A stretch of DNA of 60,985 nucleotides, from positions 1 through 60,985 of the forward strand of contig VGZH01000029.1 in the NCBI GenBank assembly GCA_016872645.1, in the 5' to 3' direction. Below the pieces are notes generated by a model. That model was not told the origin of the DNA and searched no databases. It saw only the letters and a program-made list of their open reading frames with translations. This DNA is from Planctomycetota bacterium. Lineage in GTDB: Bacteria > Planctomycetota > Planctomycetia > Planctomycetales > Planctomycetaceae. The position numbers and the translations under genes are program-made. How positions within the stretch are numbered: position 1 is the stretch's first letter; each line of letters opens with the position of its first letter. This document shows positions 8,425 to 17,624 of the stretch, in pieces.

Positions 8425-10929
8425 TCAGTCGACGTACAGAAACTCGTTCGAGTTCAGCAGCACTTGGCAAAAATCTGTCAGCGTGGACGAAGCCGCTGTC
8501 GCGTTGCGAGCGGCTTGCTGGTTAAGAAACTCGATGGCGGCAGCACGTTCCGCCCCGTTCGGTTCGCGACCGAAGGCCAAGCGGTACGCCACGACAATTT
8601 GATCATCGCGTTGGCTGCCCGCTTCGGACTGTACGCGGCGAGCGAACGCTGCGGCATGGGCCAGCGAGTCTTTGCTGTTGATCATCAGCAACGCCTGAGT
8701 GGGCGTCGTTGTCACATTCCGTTCGGGAGTGCTCGAAAAACCGTCCGCCGAATCGAAGACGTCCAGCAGCGGATCGGGCGAATTGCGGCGTTGTTCGGTA
8801 AAGATCGAGCGTCGTGGCTTCGAGGCGGGAACGCTTGGCCCACCCGCCTGTGCATCCAGCTTACCGGCGACTAGCAGCAGGGAGTCTCGGATTTGTTCAG
8901 CATCGAGCCGGCGAATGTTCGCTCTCCAAAGAAGTCGATTGGCCGGGTCTTTAAGCTGTTGCTGTTCGGCGTTCGGATTTGTTGCCGACTGCCGGTAGGT
9001 TGCGGATGTGACGATCAGTCGATGCAACGATTTGAAGGACCAGGGAGTGAGCTCGGAGTCTTTTACGGTTGCGCGCCCGGCGAAGCGGCTCGCCAACCAA
9101 TCGAGCAACTCTGGATGACTTGGCGATTCGCCGAGGCGGCCGAAGTCGCTGGTTGTTGCGACCAAACCTTTTCCAAAGTGGTACTGCCAGATGCGATTGA
9201 CCATCACGCGCGGCGTGAGCGGATTGTCGGCTGCGGTCAGCCAACGAGCCAACGTGGTTCGTCGACCAGTGGATCGCGGCGCGTTCGGAGCCGGGAGAAT
9301 CTTGGCCGGAGAATCGTCGAGCACGGAGAGCAATCCCGGGACGATGTCGGTCTCGGATTTGTCGCCGGGGATCACCGTCGCCGGCGCAATCGGGCCGACA
9401 TCCGTGACGGTGTAACCGATCGGCAGTGTGGCGGGCTTGAGGTCGTCGAACTTTTTCAGTTCCGCTCGCAGTTCGTCCCATTTCTTTTTGGACTCGTCCT
9501 TGAGCTTTGCTCCGACTTGTTCGTGTTCGTACTGCACTTGGCGGTAAGCCAGGTCGTAGAGTTGCCGGTCGAGCGGTGCTAACTTGCCGACGTCATCTGT
9601 CTTGAGGATCGCTTGGATTTCCGCCGGAAACTTGAAGATCGCGCTGGCCTTCAACTTGGCGAGATGCGGGGCTTCGAGTTCGGACAGCTTGGCGCGGATG
9701 TCGGCGGTCTTCGCGTCCCACTCGGACAGCTTGGCCTGGTGAGCTTCGATCTCGGCTTTGGTTGCCAGCGGCTGTGTGTCCTGCGGCAGGATGCCGGCGA
9801 AGAAGGCTCGCAGACGAAAATAGTCCTTCTGCAAGATCGGGTCGAACTTGTGATCGTGGCATCGCGCGCAACCCATGCCGAAGCCGAGAAACACGTCGCC
9901 GGTCACGTCGGTGATGTCGTTGAGGATTTCATTCCACTGCGTCCGTGCGTCGCGCTGGTTGTATTCGTAGAGCGACAGTCGCAAGTAACCGGTTGCGGCG
10001 AGAGCGTCTGGATTTTCTGGAGCGATCTCGTCGCCGGCAATTTGCTCCTGCACGAAGCGGTCGAATGGCTTGTCGCTTTGGAACGAGCGGATGACGTAGT
10101 CGCGATACCGCCAGGTGTGTGGCCGGTAATCGTCTTTGCGATAGCCGTCCGATTCGGCGTAGCGGACCAGGTCGAGCCAGTGCCGCGCCCAACGCTCGCC
10201 GTAGGCTGGGCTGTCGAGCAACCGATCGACGAGTCGCTCGTAGGCATCGTCACGCGAGTCACTTTCAAACTCGACAATCTCGGAACGAGTCGGTGGCAGG
10301 CCGGTAAGGTCAAAGGTCAGACGTCGAATCAGCGTGCGTCGGTCGGCTTCGGGAGCGGGAGTAAATCCATCGGTCACGAGTTTCGCAGCGATGAAGTGGT
10401 CGATTGGATTGCGAATTTGAAATTTCAGATTTGAAATTGCAGAGTTCAAATCGGGGACACTTGGATCGCGGATCGGTTGGAAGGCCCAGTATTGTTTATC
10501 GGCATCGGTGATCCCCTGGCCGCCGGGAGTGAGGACTCGCGACTTGCCATTGTCGGTCGGCCAGGGCAGGCCGCGTCGAACCCACTCGGTCAGTGCGGCG
10601 ATCTCGTTCTCTTTCAGCGGCGCGTCAGGCGGCATTTCCAGCCCCGTCCGGTTGATGGCTGCGACGATGAGACTCTCGGCCGGCTTGCCGATGACGACGA
10701 CCTCACCGTTCTCGCCACCTTTGAGCACAGCTTCACGCGAATCAAGTCGCAGTTGGCCCTTTTGCTGTGACTCGCCGTGGCACTTCAGACAGCGAGCGAC
10801 CAGCACCGGGCGAACCTTCGACTCAAAGAATTTGTTGGCTTCGGGATCGACGGTTGGCTCTTCGGCGCGCAGCGAGGTCCACGAACAGATCGCGATGACA
10901 AACAAACCGCAACCAAAGACGTGATTCAT
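8425..10929 (-). CDS. Planctomycete cytochrome C (PSCyt1) / DUF1549 / DUF1553 protein
   Basis: A protein of 834 residues with a signal peptide (about 1-22). The N-terminal planctomycete cytochrome-C domain has the haem motif C-L-K-C-H near residue 50 and the characteristic MPPDAPL. DUF1549 follows (AKLVTDGFTPAPEADRRTL, then GYGERWARHWLD-type sequence), and DUF1553 forms the C-terminal half (RRTTLARWLTAADNPLTPRV, NRIWQYHFGKGLV), ending in LLNSNEFLYVD as is typical. Such proteins are numerous in planctomycetes and are often paired with a DUF1501 partner. No partner is adjacent here: its neighbours are a Usp gene and a ketoacyl synthase. The function is unproven; surface redox chemistry in polymer breakdown is the usual suggestion. 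Confidence 0.93.
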   Translation of the reverse strand: MNHVFGCGLFVIAICSWTSLRAEEPTVDPEANKFFESKVRPVLVARCLKCHGESQQKGQLRLDSREAVLKGGENGEVVVIGKPAESLIVAAINRTGLEMPPDAPLKENEIAALTEWVRRGLPWPTDNGKSRVLTPGGQGITDADKQYWAFQPIRDPSVPDLNSAISNLKFQIRNPIDHFIAAKLVTDGFTPAPEADRRTLIRRLTFDLTGLPPTRSEIVEFESDSRDDAYERLVDRLLDSPAYGERWARHWLDLVRYAESDGYRKDDYRPHTWRYRDYVIRSFQSDKPFDRFVQEQIAGDEIAPENPDALAATGYLRLSLYEYNQRDARTQWNEILNDITDVTGDVFLGFGMGCARCHDHKFDPILQKDYFRLRAFFAGILPQDTQPLATKAEIEAHQAKLSEWDAKTADIRAKLSELEAPHLAKLKASAIFKFPAEIQAILKTDDVGKLAPLDRQLYDLAYRQVQYEHEQVGAKLKDESKKKWDELRAELKKFDDLKPATLPIGYTVTDVGPIAPATVIPGDKSETDIVPGLLSVLDDSPAKILPAPNAPRSTGRRTTLARWLTAADNPLTPRVMVNRIWQYHFGKGLVATTSDFGRLGESPSHPELLDWLASRFAGRATVKDSELTPWSFKSLHRLIVTSATYRQSATNPNAEQQQLKDPANRLLWRANIRRLDAEQIRDSLLLVAGKLDAQAGGPSVPASKPRRSIFTEQRRNSPDPLLDVFDSADGFSSTPERNVTTTPTQALLMINSKDSLAHAAAFARRVQSEAGSQRDDQIVVAYRLAFGREPNGAERAAAIEFLNQQAARNATAASSTLTDFCQVLLNSNEFLYVD

Positions 10930-10980
10930 TCCAGCGGTTCCTCAATCGGCGTTGCCGGAGGGTTTCGAATACACAGCACA

Positions 10981-11070
10981 CTAACCCGAAGCGACAGTCA
11001 GGGCGAGCGCTCCAGCGGATTTGAAATCGAAGTTTCGGAAGGCGATCGTCCTGACTGTCGCTGCGGTTTA
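10981..11070. repeat. Imperfect palindrome, candidate terminator or palindromic element
   Basis: Perfect 12-base arms (10991-11002 gcgacagtcagg and 11050-11061 cctgactgtcgc) are separated by 47 bases. Pairing extends imperfectly both ways: outward through ctaaccc/gtttagttag and inward through gcgagcgctcc/ggaaggcgatcg. It sits directly after the ketoacyl synthase stop (11068-11070) and before the start of the DUF1549 gene, both on the minus strand. It could end the synthase transcript or be a dispersed palindromic repeat. No T-run is attached, so terminator activity is uncertain. Confidence 0.55.
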
Positions 11071-12120
11071 GTTAGCGTTCAACTCGATGCCCAGCATGAT
11101 CGAACTCAAGCCGCTGCCGATGCCCAGCAGCGCGACTCGGTCACCGGGAGCGACGTGCCCGCGTTCGACGCCGAGGGCGAAAGCGGTTGGTAGAGCGACG
11201 GCTCCCGTGTTGCCGAGGAATTCGACGGTTGGAAAGTCGATCTCTGCCGACAGGCCCAGTCGATCTAATAGGAGCTTGCGGTGTGCCTTGCCGACTTGAT
11301 GGGTGAAAACTTTTTGGACTTCGGCGGTTTGCCAGCCGAGTTCCAGTTGGAAGCGATCCCACGTCGCAGCGGCGAGCTCGATGCCGGCGTGCAACAGAGC
11401 TTCGGAATCGGTTTGCATGCGCGGTCGGCCATCGGCAGTGACCGATTCCACTCCGCCGGCACAGAGTTCGTGGTGGCTGGTGTCCGTCAAACAAACTCCG
11501 CCGAGCAAACGATGGCCGCTGCGGCTGAGGTCTCGATGACAGAGCACGATGGCTGCCGAACCCGATCCAATCGTCAGTGATGCGAAGTCGAGCTTGATGC
11601 TCTGCCGAGTCACGTCCGGGCTGGTCAACAACGAATGGATCGTACCTTCGACGAGATCGCGTCCGTCCTCCGTCCCGACCACGATGCCCGCTCGGACTTG
11701 TCCGAGTTCGATCATGTTCGCCAGGACGAGCATCCCGTTGAGCAATCCCAGACACGCGTTGCTGACATCAAGGATCGCGGCGCTCTTCGGAAGACCAACC
11801 GCGTGATGCACTCCGCTAGCCGTTGCCGGTTCGAGTTGATCGCGGCAGACCGAACCGTGGATGAGCAGGCCGATGTCGTCGGCTTTCAGCCCAGAGGCAT
11901 TGAGCGCCTTGCGTGCGGTGATCGAACTGATCTGACTCGGCCTAACGCCCCGATCGAAGAAGCGTCGCTCGTGAATGCCGGTCATCAGTTCGAGTCGTCC
12001 GAACGGCAAACCGAGTCGCTCGTAAACCGGAGCGAGTTGCTGTTCAATCTCATCCGACGTCACGACGTGAGGCGGCAATTCGCAAGCGAGACTCTCGACG
12101 CAGACGTGCTCGTAAAGCAT
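11068..12120 (-). CDS. 3-oxoacyl-ACP synthase III family protein, OleA-like
   Basis: A protein of 350 residues with a thiolase fold. The catalytic triad is visible: C123 in SNACLG, H274 in FTHQVG and N304 in LGNTGA. Glu97 in RDQLEPAT lies 26 residues before the Cys, the same spacing as I recall for the catalytic Glu and Cys of OleA, the enzyme that condenses two acyl-CoAs head to head. This favours an OleA-like role over housekeeping FabH. Ole genes are known from planctomycetes, but no oleB, oleC or oleD lies next to it here. It is preceded 5 bases upstream by a small gene with which it is surely co-transcribed. Confidence 0.82.
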   Translation of the reverse strand: MLYEHVCVESLACELPPHVVTSDEIEQQLAPVYERLGLPFGRLELMTGIHERRFFDRGVRPSQISSITARKALNASGLKADDIGLLIHGSVCRDQLEPATASGVHHAVGLPKSAAILDVSNACLGLLNGMLVLANMIELGQVRAGIVVGTEDGRDLVEGTIHSLLTSPDVTRQSIKLDFASLTIGSGSAAIVLCHRDLSRSGHRLLGGVCLTDTSHHELCAGGVESVTADGRPRMQTDSEALLHAGIELAAATWDRFQLELGWQTAEVQKVFTHQVGKAHRKLLLDRLGLSAEIDFPTVEFLGNTGAVALPTAFALGVERGHVAPGDRVALLGIGSGLSSIMLGIELNAN

Positions 12121-12125
12121 GGTGC

Positions 12126-12326
12126 TCAGTGCGCCATGACCGGAGCACGATTAACGTGCTCGGCCAATTCCGTCACCTGGCGAAGGTTCGCGCGGCGCTC
12201 TTCTTCCGACGCATCGGTCGGTTGATCGTTGATGTCCAGCATGATTGAGCTGCGAACGAAGCGAAGACCCTTCAAGAGGATCTCTTTTTGGTCTTTGGTC
12301 AGCTCCAGAGTGATTGATTCGCTCAT
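12126..12326 (-). CDS. Small hypothetical protein upstream of the ketoacyl synthase
   Basis: A protein of 66 residues, acidic and probably helical, without signal peptide or membrane segment. It contains a Leu/Lys-rich N-terminal half ([20 protein letters not shown]) and an Arg/Glu-rich middle. It ends 5 bases before the synthase start, so the two genes form a translationally linked pair. I do not recognise the family. A role as a small partner of the synthase is an inference from position only. Confidence 0.6.
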   Translation of the reverse strand: MSESITLELTKDQKEILLKGLRFVRSSIMLDINDQPTDASEEERRANLRQVTELAEHVNRAPVMAH

Positions 12327-12677
12327 TCAGAAAACCTTAACGACGAGTGTCTCGCCGCATGTTTGGCAAAGTCGGTGGCGGCGGCAGCCTCCGACGCAGC
12401 GGGATGATAACCGTGCAATTCACGGTTCTCAACCGGGCAGATTCATCGTCCAGCTTGGATTGCGGGCTTGCCATCGACTCTGTTCCACAGCCAGATTTGA
12501 CCGGCAAGTCCCGCCGTTAACCGGAGGATGCGCACAACCGCTGTGCCGGGAGCGGTCGCCGTCTTGGGCGTCGTCGGCAGGGTTTGCCACGATGGCAAGT
12601 GTCCGCATTCTTCATTCCTCCCAGATGGCCGTTACGATATGCCACCTCGTCAGACACTTGGGATTGGGGCTTGACCG
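12327..12677. promoter_or_regulatory. Divergent intergenic region with a palindrome upstream of glnA
   Basis: About 350 bases without a gene separate the divergent small protein gene and glnA, so it should hold both promoters. The one clear signal is a perfect palindrome TTGCCA-cga-TGGCAA at 12584-12598, about 80 bases before the glnA start, which could be an operator. I see no convincing sigma-54 promoter and no other structure I would defend. Confidence 0.4.
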
Positions 12678-14090
12678 ATGACACCGCGCGAAGTGCTGGC
12701 TCTCTGCCGTGAACGGGAAATCCAGGCGATCGACCTGCGCTTCATGGATTTTCCGGGGACTCAGAAACACGTCACGATCCCGGCCAAGATTCTGAAAGAA
12801 CGCAGCTTCGAGGATGGCTTCGGCTTCAGTGGCAGTTCGCTCCGCGGCTGGCAGTCGATCAACGAGAGCGACATGCTGCTGGTCCCCGTGGCCGAGACTG
12901 CCATCGTCGATCCGTTCCTCAGCCGGACGCTGGCGATAACCTGCAACATCCAAGACCCGACTACTCGGCAGGATTACCCGCGCGATCCGCGCAACGTTGC
13001 TCGCAAGGCGATGAACTACATGCTGCAAACCGGTGTCGCCGACGTCGCGAACATCGGGGCGGCCGCTGAGTTCTTCGTGTTCGACGATGTCCGGTTTGAT
13101 CAGAACGAGCACGAAGCGTATTACCATATCGACAGCGTCGAAGGTCAATGGAACCGCGGCAAAGGTTCGACGGGACCGAACGCCGGTTACCAGATTCGTT
13201 TTAAAGAGGGCTACTTCCCGACGCCGCCCGCTGACACGCTGCAAGACCTGCGCACCGAGATCATGCTCAAGCTGATGGAATGCGGCATCGAGGTTGAAGG
13301 GCAGCACCACGAAGTGGCGACCGCCGGCCAATGCGAAGTCGACATGCGATACGCTCCGTTGCTGCGTACCGCTGACAACCTGTTGCTCTACAAATACCTC
13401 GTGAAGAACGTCGCCGCTCGACACGGCAAGTCGGCGACCTTCATGCCTAAGCCGCTCTGGAACGACAACGGCTCTGGCCTGCATCTGCACTTCTCGCTGT
13501 TCAAGAACGGCGCGCCGTTGTTCGCAGGCTCCGGTTACGGAGGACTCAGCGAGCTGGCGATGTGCGCGATTGGCGGGATTCTTAAACACGGACCAGCGTT
13601 GATGGCGTTCTGCTGTCCGACAACCAACAGCTACAAGCGACTTGTCCCGGGCTTCGAAGCTCCGATCAATCTGGCCTACAGCTACCGCAACCGCTCGGCG
13701 GCGATTCGCATCCCAGTTCACAATCCGAACCCCGAAAGCCGCCGCCTCGAGTTCCGCATCCCGGATGCCTCATGCAATGGCTACCTCGCCATGAGTGCGG
13801 TGCTGATGGCCGCGCTCGACGGCATCCAAAACCGCACGCACCCCGGTCCGCCGTTCGACAAAGACTTGTACGACCTCGAACCGGAAGAGTTGAAGTCTGT
13901 TTCCCAAGTGCCGAGTTCGCTTGAGGAATCCCTCGCGGCGCTCCGTCGCGACCACGAGTTCTTGCTCAAAGGGGACGTCTTTACAGAAGACGTGATCGAC
14001 ACCTGGATTTGGTACAAGACCACCAACGAAGTGGATGCTCTGCGTCAACGGCCGCATCCGTTTGAGTTCACCATGTATTACGACGCGTGA
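12678..14090 (+). CDS. glnA: Type I glutamine synthetase
   Basis: A protein of 470 residues, the normal size for GlnA type I. It makes glutamine from glutamate, ammonia and ATP as a dodecamer in the cytoplasm. The N-terminal beta-grasp includes DLRFMDFPGT. The catalytic domain shows the metal-ligand region (AAAEFFVFDD), the ATP-binding segment FMPKPLWNDNGSGLHLHFS and the glutamate loop around GFEAPINLAYSYRNRSAAIRIP. The sequence FDKDLYDLEPEE places a Tyr (about 398) at the adenylylation position of GSI-beta enzymes, so control by adenylylation is possible; no glnE or glnB is in the window. The stop codon overlaps the next start (GTGA). Confidence 0.97.
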   Translation: MTPREVLALCREREIQAIDLRFMDFPGTQKHVTIPAKILKERSFEDGFGFSGSSLRGWQSINESDMLLVPVAETAIVDPFLSRTLAITCNIQDPTTRQDYPRDPRNVARKAMNYMLQTGVADVANIGAAAEFFVFDDVRFDQNEHEAYYHIDSVEGQWNRGKGSTGPNAGYQIRFKEGYFPTPPADTLQDLRTEIMLKLMECGIEVEGQHHEVATAGQCEVDMRYAPLLRTADNLLLYKYLVKNVAARHGKSATFMPKPLWNDNGSGLHLHFSLFKNGAPLFAGSGYGGLSELAMCAIGGILKHGPALMAFCCPTTNSYKRLVPGFEAPINLAYSYRNRSAAIRIPVHNPNPESRRLEFRIPDASCNGYLAMSAVLMAALDGIQNRTHPGPPFDKDLYDLEPEELKSVSQVPSSLEESLAALRRDHEFLLKGDVFTEDVIDTWIWYKTTNEVDALRQRPHPFEFTMYYDA

Positions 14091-14635
14091 GAAAGCTTGC
14101 CGTGCCCCGATCGCTTATCGACCGCCGCATTCTGATTTTCGTCGAGGATGCCTACGAAGACCTCGAACTGTGGTATCCCAAGTTGCGACTGATCGAGGCT
14201 GGGATTCACGTCACGATCGCCGGGCCGAAGGCCGGCCAGCGATACGTCGGCAAGAACGGTTATCCGTGCGTGCCGGATGCGTTGATCTCTGAGATGGAGT
14301 CGGCGGATTTTCACGGTGTGATCTGTGCCGGTGGCTGGATGCCGGACAAGCTGCGACGCGATCCGAAGGTGTTGCAGTTGATTCGGGAGTTCGCGACGGC
14401 TGGCAAATTGGTCGCGGCGATTTGTCATGGCGGATGGATGCCGATCTCGGCGGGCGTGTATCGCGGCGTACAGGTGACTGGCTCGCCGGGCATCAAGGAT
14501 GACCTGATCAACGCGGGGGCCATTTGGTCCGACGCCGCGGTCATCGTCGATCGGCATTTCGTGTCGAGCCGCAAGCCGGACGACCTGCCCGACTTTTGCC
14601 GAGCGATGTTGGATGTGCTTTCGAAGGGGACGTGA
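14087..14635 (+). CDS. DJ-1/PfpI family protein
   Basis: A protein of 182 residues from the GTG at 14087, which overlaps the glnA stop; a second in-frame GTG at 14102 is an alternative. It has the DJ-1/PfpI Rossmann-like fold: RRILIFVEDAYEDLEL, then the nucleophile elbow AAICHGGWM with Cys at about 113 and a neighbouring His. Members act as proteases, glyoxalases or deglycases; the exact activity cannot be told. The stop overlaps the ATG of the next gene (TGATG), implying translational coupling of glnA, this gene and the phosphodiesterase. Confidence 0.9.
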   Translation: MRKLAVPRSLIDRRILIFVEDAYEDLELWYPKLRLIEAGIHVTIAGPKAGQRYVGKNGYPCVPDALISEMESADFHGVICAGGWMPDKLRRDPKVLQLIREFATAGKLVAAICHGGWMPISAGVYRGVQVTGSPGIKDDLINAGAIWSDAAVIVDRHFVSSRKPDDLPDFCRAMLDVLSKGT

Positions 14636-15515
14636 TGACTCCCGAAATCATCGCGCATCGCGGTGCATCAGCAGATGCCCCAGAGAACACGCTCGCCGCA
14701 ATTCAGCTTGCATGGCAGCAGGGAGCCGATGCCGCTGAGATCGACGTGCAGCGCACGGCCGATGGACAGCTCGTTGCGATTCACGACGACACGATGCTGC
14801 GAACGGGCGGAGTGGATTGGGCCGTGAAGGATTGTACGCTTGCGAAACTCAAAAAACGCGACGTCGGCTCATGGAAGTCGCCGCAGTTTGTCGGTGAGCG
14901 AATACCGACGCTTGCCGAAGTCCTCACAATCGTGCCTCAAGGCAAGCGGTTGTTCATCGAGATGAAGTGTGGCGTCGACGCGATTCCAGAACTTGTTCGC
15001 GTCTTGTCGGCGGCGAAGACCACTCGCGATCAAACCGTACTCATCGGCCTCGACTTTGACACGATCGTCGCTGTGAAACGTGCGCTTCGCAATCGTTTGG
15101 CGATGTGGGTGACGGTGCAGTCTGTTCGCAAGAATCGCGGCCGCGAACAAGTTATTCCGCCGACCAAGCAGCTCATCAGAAAAGCTCTGGCTGGGAAACT
15201 GGATGGGCTGGACATCAACGATCTCGTGCAGCGTAAGCCGGGTGACATCGCACGGATTCGATGTATTCGTGTGTCTGGACGGTGAACTCGGCGGAGCGTG
15301 CTCTGTGGTTGCAGGACGAGGGGATGGAGCGCATCACCACCGATGCTCCAGAGCGGCTCGCGAAAGTCGTGCGGCATCTGACGCCGCCTGCTCAATTGCC
15401 ACCTTGCTGGTGGATTGAGTTCAATTTTCGCGATGGTGGTACGGTTTATCTTCTGGCCGGTCTCGATCGAAAAAATAAAACCTGGAAATGGCTTGTGGAG
15501 TGGCAAGGGGGCTGA
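14635..15515 (+). pseudogene. Glycerophosphodiester phosphodiesterase, frame broken near 15250-15276
   Basis: The N-terminal 210 or so residues are a clear GDPD domain: EIIAHRGASADAPENT with the catalytic His-Arg, then AAEIDVQRTADGQLVAIHDD (metal Glu/Asp and His), and LFIEMKC. The frame ends at 15285, but the characteristic C-terminal part (WTVNSAERALWLQDEGMERITTDAPERL) continues in another frame to 15515. Between them a third frame reads HGFDVFV, the expected strand before WTVN, so two small indels near 15250 and 15272-15275 are likely. The gene is either recently inactivated or affected by sequencing error. The intact enzyme would hydrolyse glycerophosphodiesters to glycerol-3-phosphate and an alcohol. 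Confidence 0.75.
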
Positions 15516-15548
15516 CGCTCACACCTTGTGGGACTGCGCCTTGAACCA

Positions 15549-16643
15549 TCAGGCGACAGCCGCATGATGGATGCCGAGCACTTTTTGATAGACCGCGACT
15601 GTTTGCTGGGCCATGCGAGCCGTGCTGAAGTCTCGCCGTACCATTTGGCTCGCGGCGTCAGCGAAGCGGCGTGCTCGGAACGGGTCGCGAAGCAGTTCGA
15701 GCATTCGGTGAGCCAGGGCTTCGCTGTTGGATGGCGGTACGAGCAACCCCGTCTCGTTGTCCCGGACGATCGAGTCGACACCGTCGACGTCGCTGGCGAT
15801 GACTGGTCGTCCGAGTGCCATCGCCTCCAGCATCAGAGTGCCGAGTCCTTGACGCAGGGACGGCAGACAAAAAATGTCCATCGCCGACAACGACTGCGAC
15901 AAGTCCAGCAAGTTCGGTACGAAAGTGACTCGATCAGCAATCTCCAATTCGCGTGCCAGGCGGCGCAGGTTGGCTTCCTCGGGACCGGCTCCGGCCACCA
16001 GAAACTCGGCGGCGACGTCCGCTGCGACGACTCGCTGAGCGGCTCCCAAGAAATACGTAAAGCCTTTGACCGTTTCGAGCGGTCCGGCGGTCCCGATCAC
16101 AGGCGTGCGGTGCGGTTCAAAGATCGGACGCGGTAACTCTGCCGGTACGTCGACGCCGGTGGGGATCACCGAACACAACTCGGGTTTAAGTTTCGCGCGG
16201 TGCAGTAATTCGGTGCGCACCACCTCGCTGACGGTGATGATGTGATGCCCCCAAACCTCTGAGAACGGCAATCGCTCACGCGGTTGAAGGAAGTCCTGCA
16301 TCGTCAGCACGAACGGACAGCCCAGACGCTTGGATAACCATGTCCCTGACGGCAGCAGGTGCCGCGACTGAATGTGAATCAACGCGGGTGGGTCTTCACA
16401 AAGGTCTGTGAGCAGCCAGCGCCGCACCACCTGTCCCAAAACTGGTGTAAGCAAATGCGGATATTCTTCGATCGGTAGCTCGTCGCGATGGTCGCCTTTC
16501 ACCATGCGAGCACAGGGACAAACGATTTGAGTTCGAAAGCCATGCTGCGGCAGTTGTTCAGCCAGACGCAACGTGTACGCGCTCGTTCCGCGCAGCGAAA
16601 ACGAATCAGCGAGCAACAGAATGAAGGGGGATTCGGCGACCAT
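15549..16643 (-). CDS. Glycosyltransferase family 4 protein
   Basis: A protein of 364 residues from the ATG at 16643; a further upstream TTG at 16706 is less likely. It has the two-Rossmann GT-B fold. The N-terminal domain begins FILLLADSFSLRGTSAYTLRLAE. The C-terminal nucleotide-sugar domain has the interdomain PTGVDV, the strand VIGTAGPLETVKGF and the donor-binding E-x7-E region (SLRQGLGTLMLEAMALGRPVIASD). It transfers an activated sugar, probably in surface polysaccharide or glycolipid assembly. It diverges from the membrane protein/ExeA-like pair at 16812-18461. Confidence 0.9.
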   Translation of the reverse strand: MVAESPFILLLADSFSLRGTSAYTLRLAEQLPQHGFRTQIVCPCARMVKGDHRDELPIEEYPHLLTPVLGQVVRRWLLTDLCEDPPALIHIQSRHLLPSGTWLSKRLGCPFVLTMQDFLQPRERLPFSEVWGHHIITVSEVVRTELLHRAKLKPELCSVIPTGVDVPAELPRPIFEPHRTPVIGTAGPLETVKGFTYFLGAAQRVVAADVAAEFLVAGAGPEEANLRRLARELEIADRVTFVPNLLDLSQSLSAMDIFCLPSLRQGLGTLMLEAMALGRPVIASDVDGVDSIVRDNETGLLVPPSNSEALAHRMLELLRDPFRARRFADAASQMVRRDFSTARMAQQTVAVYQKVLGIHHAAVA

Positions 16644-16811
16644 CGGGAGGGCACAATAACATCCGTGGGGATGAGTTCGAGGAGGATTCAGGTTTCGTCG
16701 AACCAATGGCTAGTTCGGCGGAATAAATCACCCAAGCCGCAAAATCGTCAAAGTTTGCCAGATTTGCGGCCGATCTCTCGAAAAGACATCCTCGTCTCGC
16801 GGGAGTTGACT

Positions 16812-17573
16812 GTGTCTGAATCGCCATCGAAATTCGAAATCAAACCTGAAGGGTGCTCGGCTTCCGTGTTGTTTTCGATTTTCGCGTGCGAAGACCCGCA
16901 CGACAGGGGAACTACCGACCCAACAATTTTGGCTGCGATCGAAGCAGCCGTTGCGCTGCCGACCGCGAAGTTTTCCGACTCGGAGACGACTCCGCCAGGC
17001 AAACTCTTTGCTGCGAAGCTGACGGAAACCACGCCCAAGTCGCGATCCGAGGACAAGTCGTCGCGGCTCAAAAAGGTTCCGCAAAGAAGCAGTGCGAACG
17101 GATTGCTCACAGCATTGCGGTCGCGCCGCATGCGGATCGTTTCGACGGTTGCTGGCGTCTTATTTGTTTGCGGGCTCGTCATATCAAATTGGAAAAGCGG
17201 CACGCCAGGATTTGATGACCCAATCACCGAGATGGACCTTGCAGAATTCAACAAAGTGTCGGGGTTCGATGAAGCACGCATCGGCGGCGGCTCCGAGCCT
17301 CAACCGCTGAGTGTCCTCTCGGACGCAGAACCACTTCCCACGACGGATCTTTTTCCTCGAGTGAAGTCGAGCCCGCGTTTGCGGCCATTGGGATTGGTAA
17401 CTCCTGCAAACCACCAAAGCTCGCGAGAGCAATCGGCAAGTGCCCTAGTTCTGGCCTCCGCAACGTCCGTTGAATCGCGAGTCGCCATGCTCACAGGACA
17501 AATCGAATTCGAGCCGCAACGCCGATTGGCGAAAATTTCAGAGCGTCCTTTCTGCAGTCTCGAAATGCGGTAA
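16812..17573 (+). CDS. Single-pass membrane protein of unknown function next to an ExeA-like ATPase
   Basis: About 253 residues from the GTG at 16812, chosen because a gggag Shine-Dalgarno lies 6 bases upstream and because the longer start (ATG 16671) would leave only 27 bases to the divergent glycosyltransferase. An N-terminal cytoplasmic part of about 105 residues, with basic residues before the membrane, is followed by one transmembrane segment (about 109-126, STVAGVLFVCGLVI) and a proline/serine-rich external part of about 125 residues. This is the layout of GspB-like or other anchoring partners of ExeA-type ATPases, but no sequence family is recognised. The ATPase gene starts 51 bases downstream. 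Confidence 0.6.
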   Translation: MSESPSKFEIKPEGCSASVLFSIFACEDPHDRGTTDPTILAAIEAAVALPTAKFSDSETTPPGKLFAAKLTETTPKSRSEDKSSRLKKVPQRSSANGLLTALRSRRMRIVSTVAGVLFVCGLVISNWKSGTPGFDDPITEMDLAEFNKVSGFDEARIGGGSEPQPLSVLSDAEPLPTTDLFPRVKSSPRLRPLGLVTPANHQSSREQSASALVLASATSVESRVAMLTGQIEFEPQRRLAKISERPFCSLEMR

Positions 17574-17624
17574 TCAGATTCGAATGTTTGCTCCCACAGG
17601 ATGGCGGCAAGGGACACACCGATC

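Noticed and set aside
12612-13721. Minus-strand open frame of 369 residues opposite glnA
   Set aside because: Overlaps a certain glutamine synthetase gene; no motif or signal.
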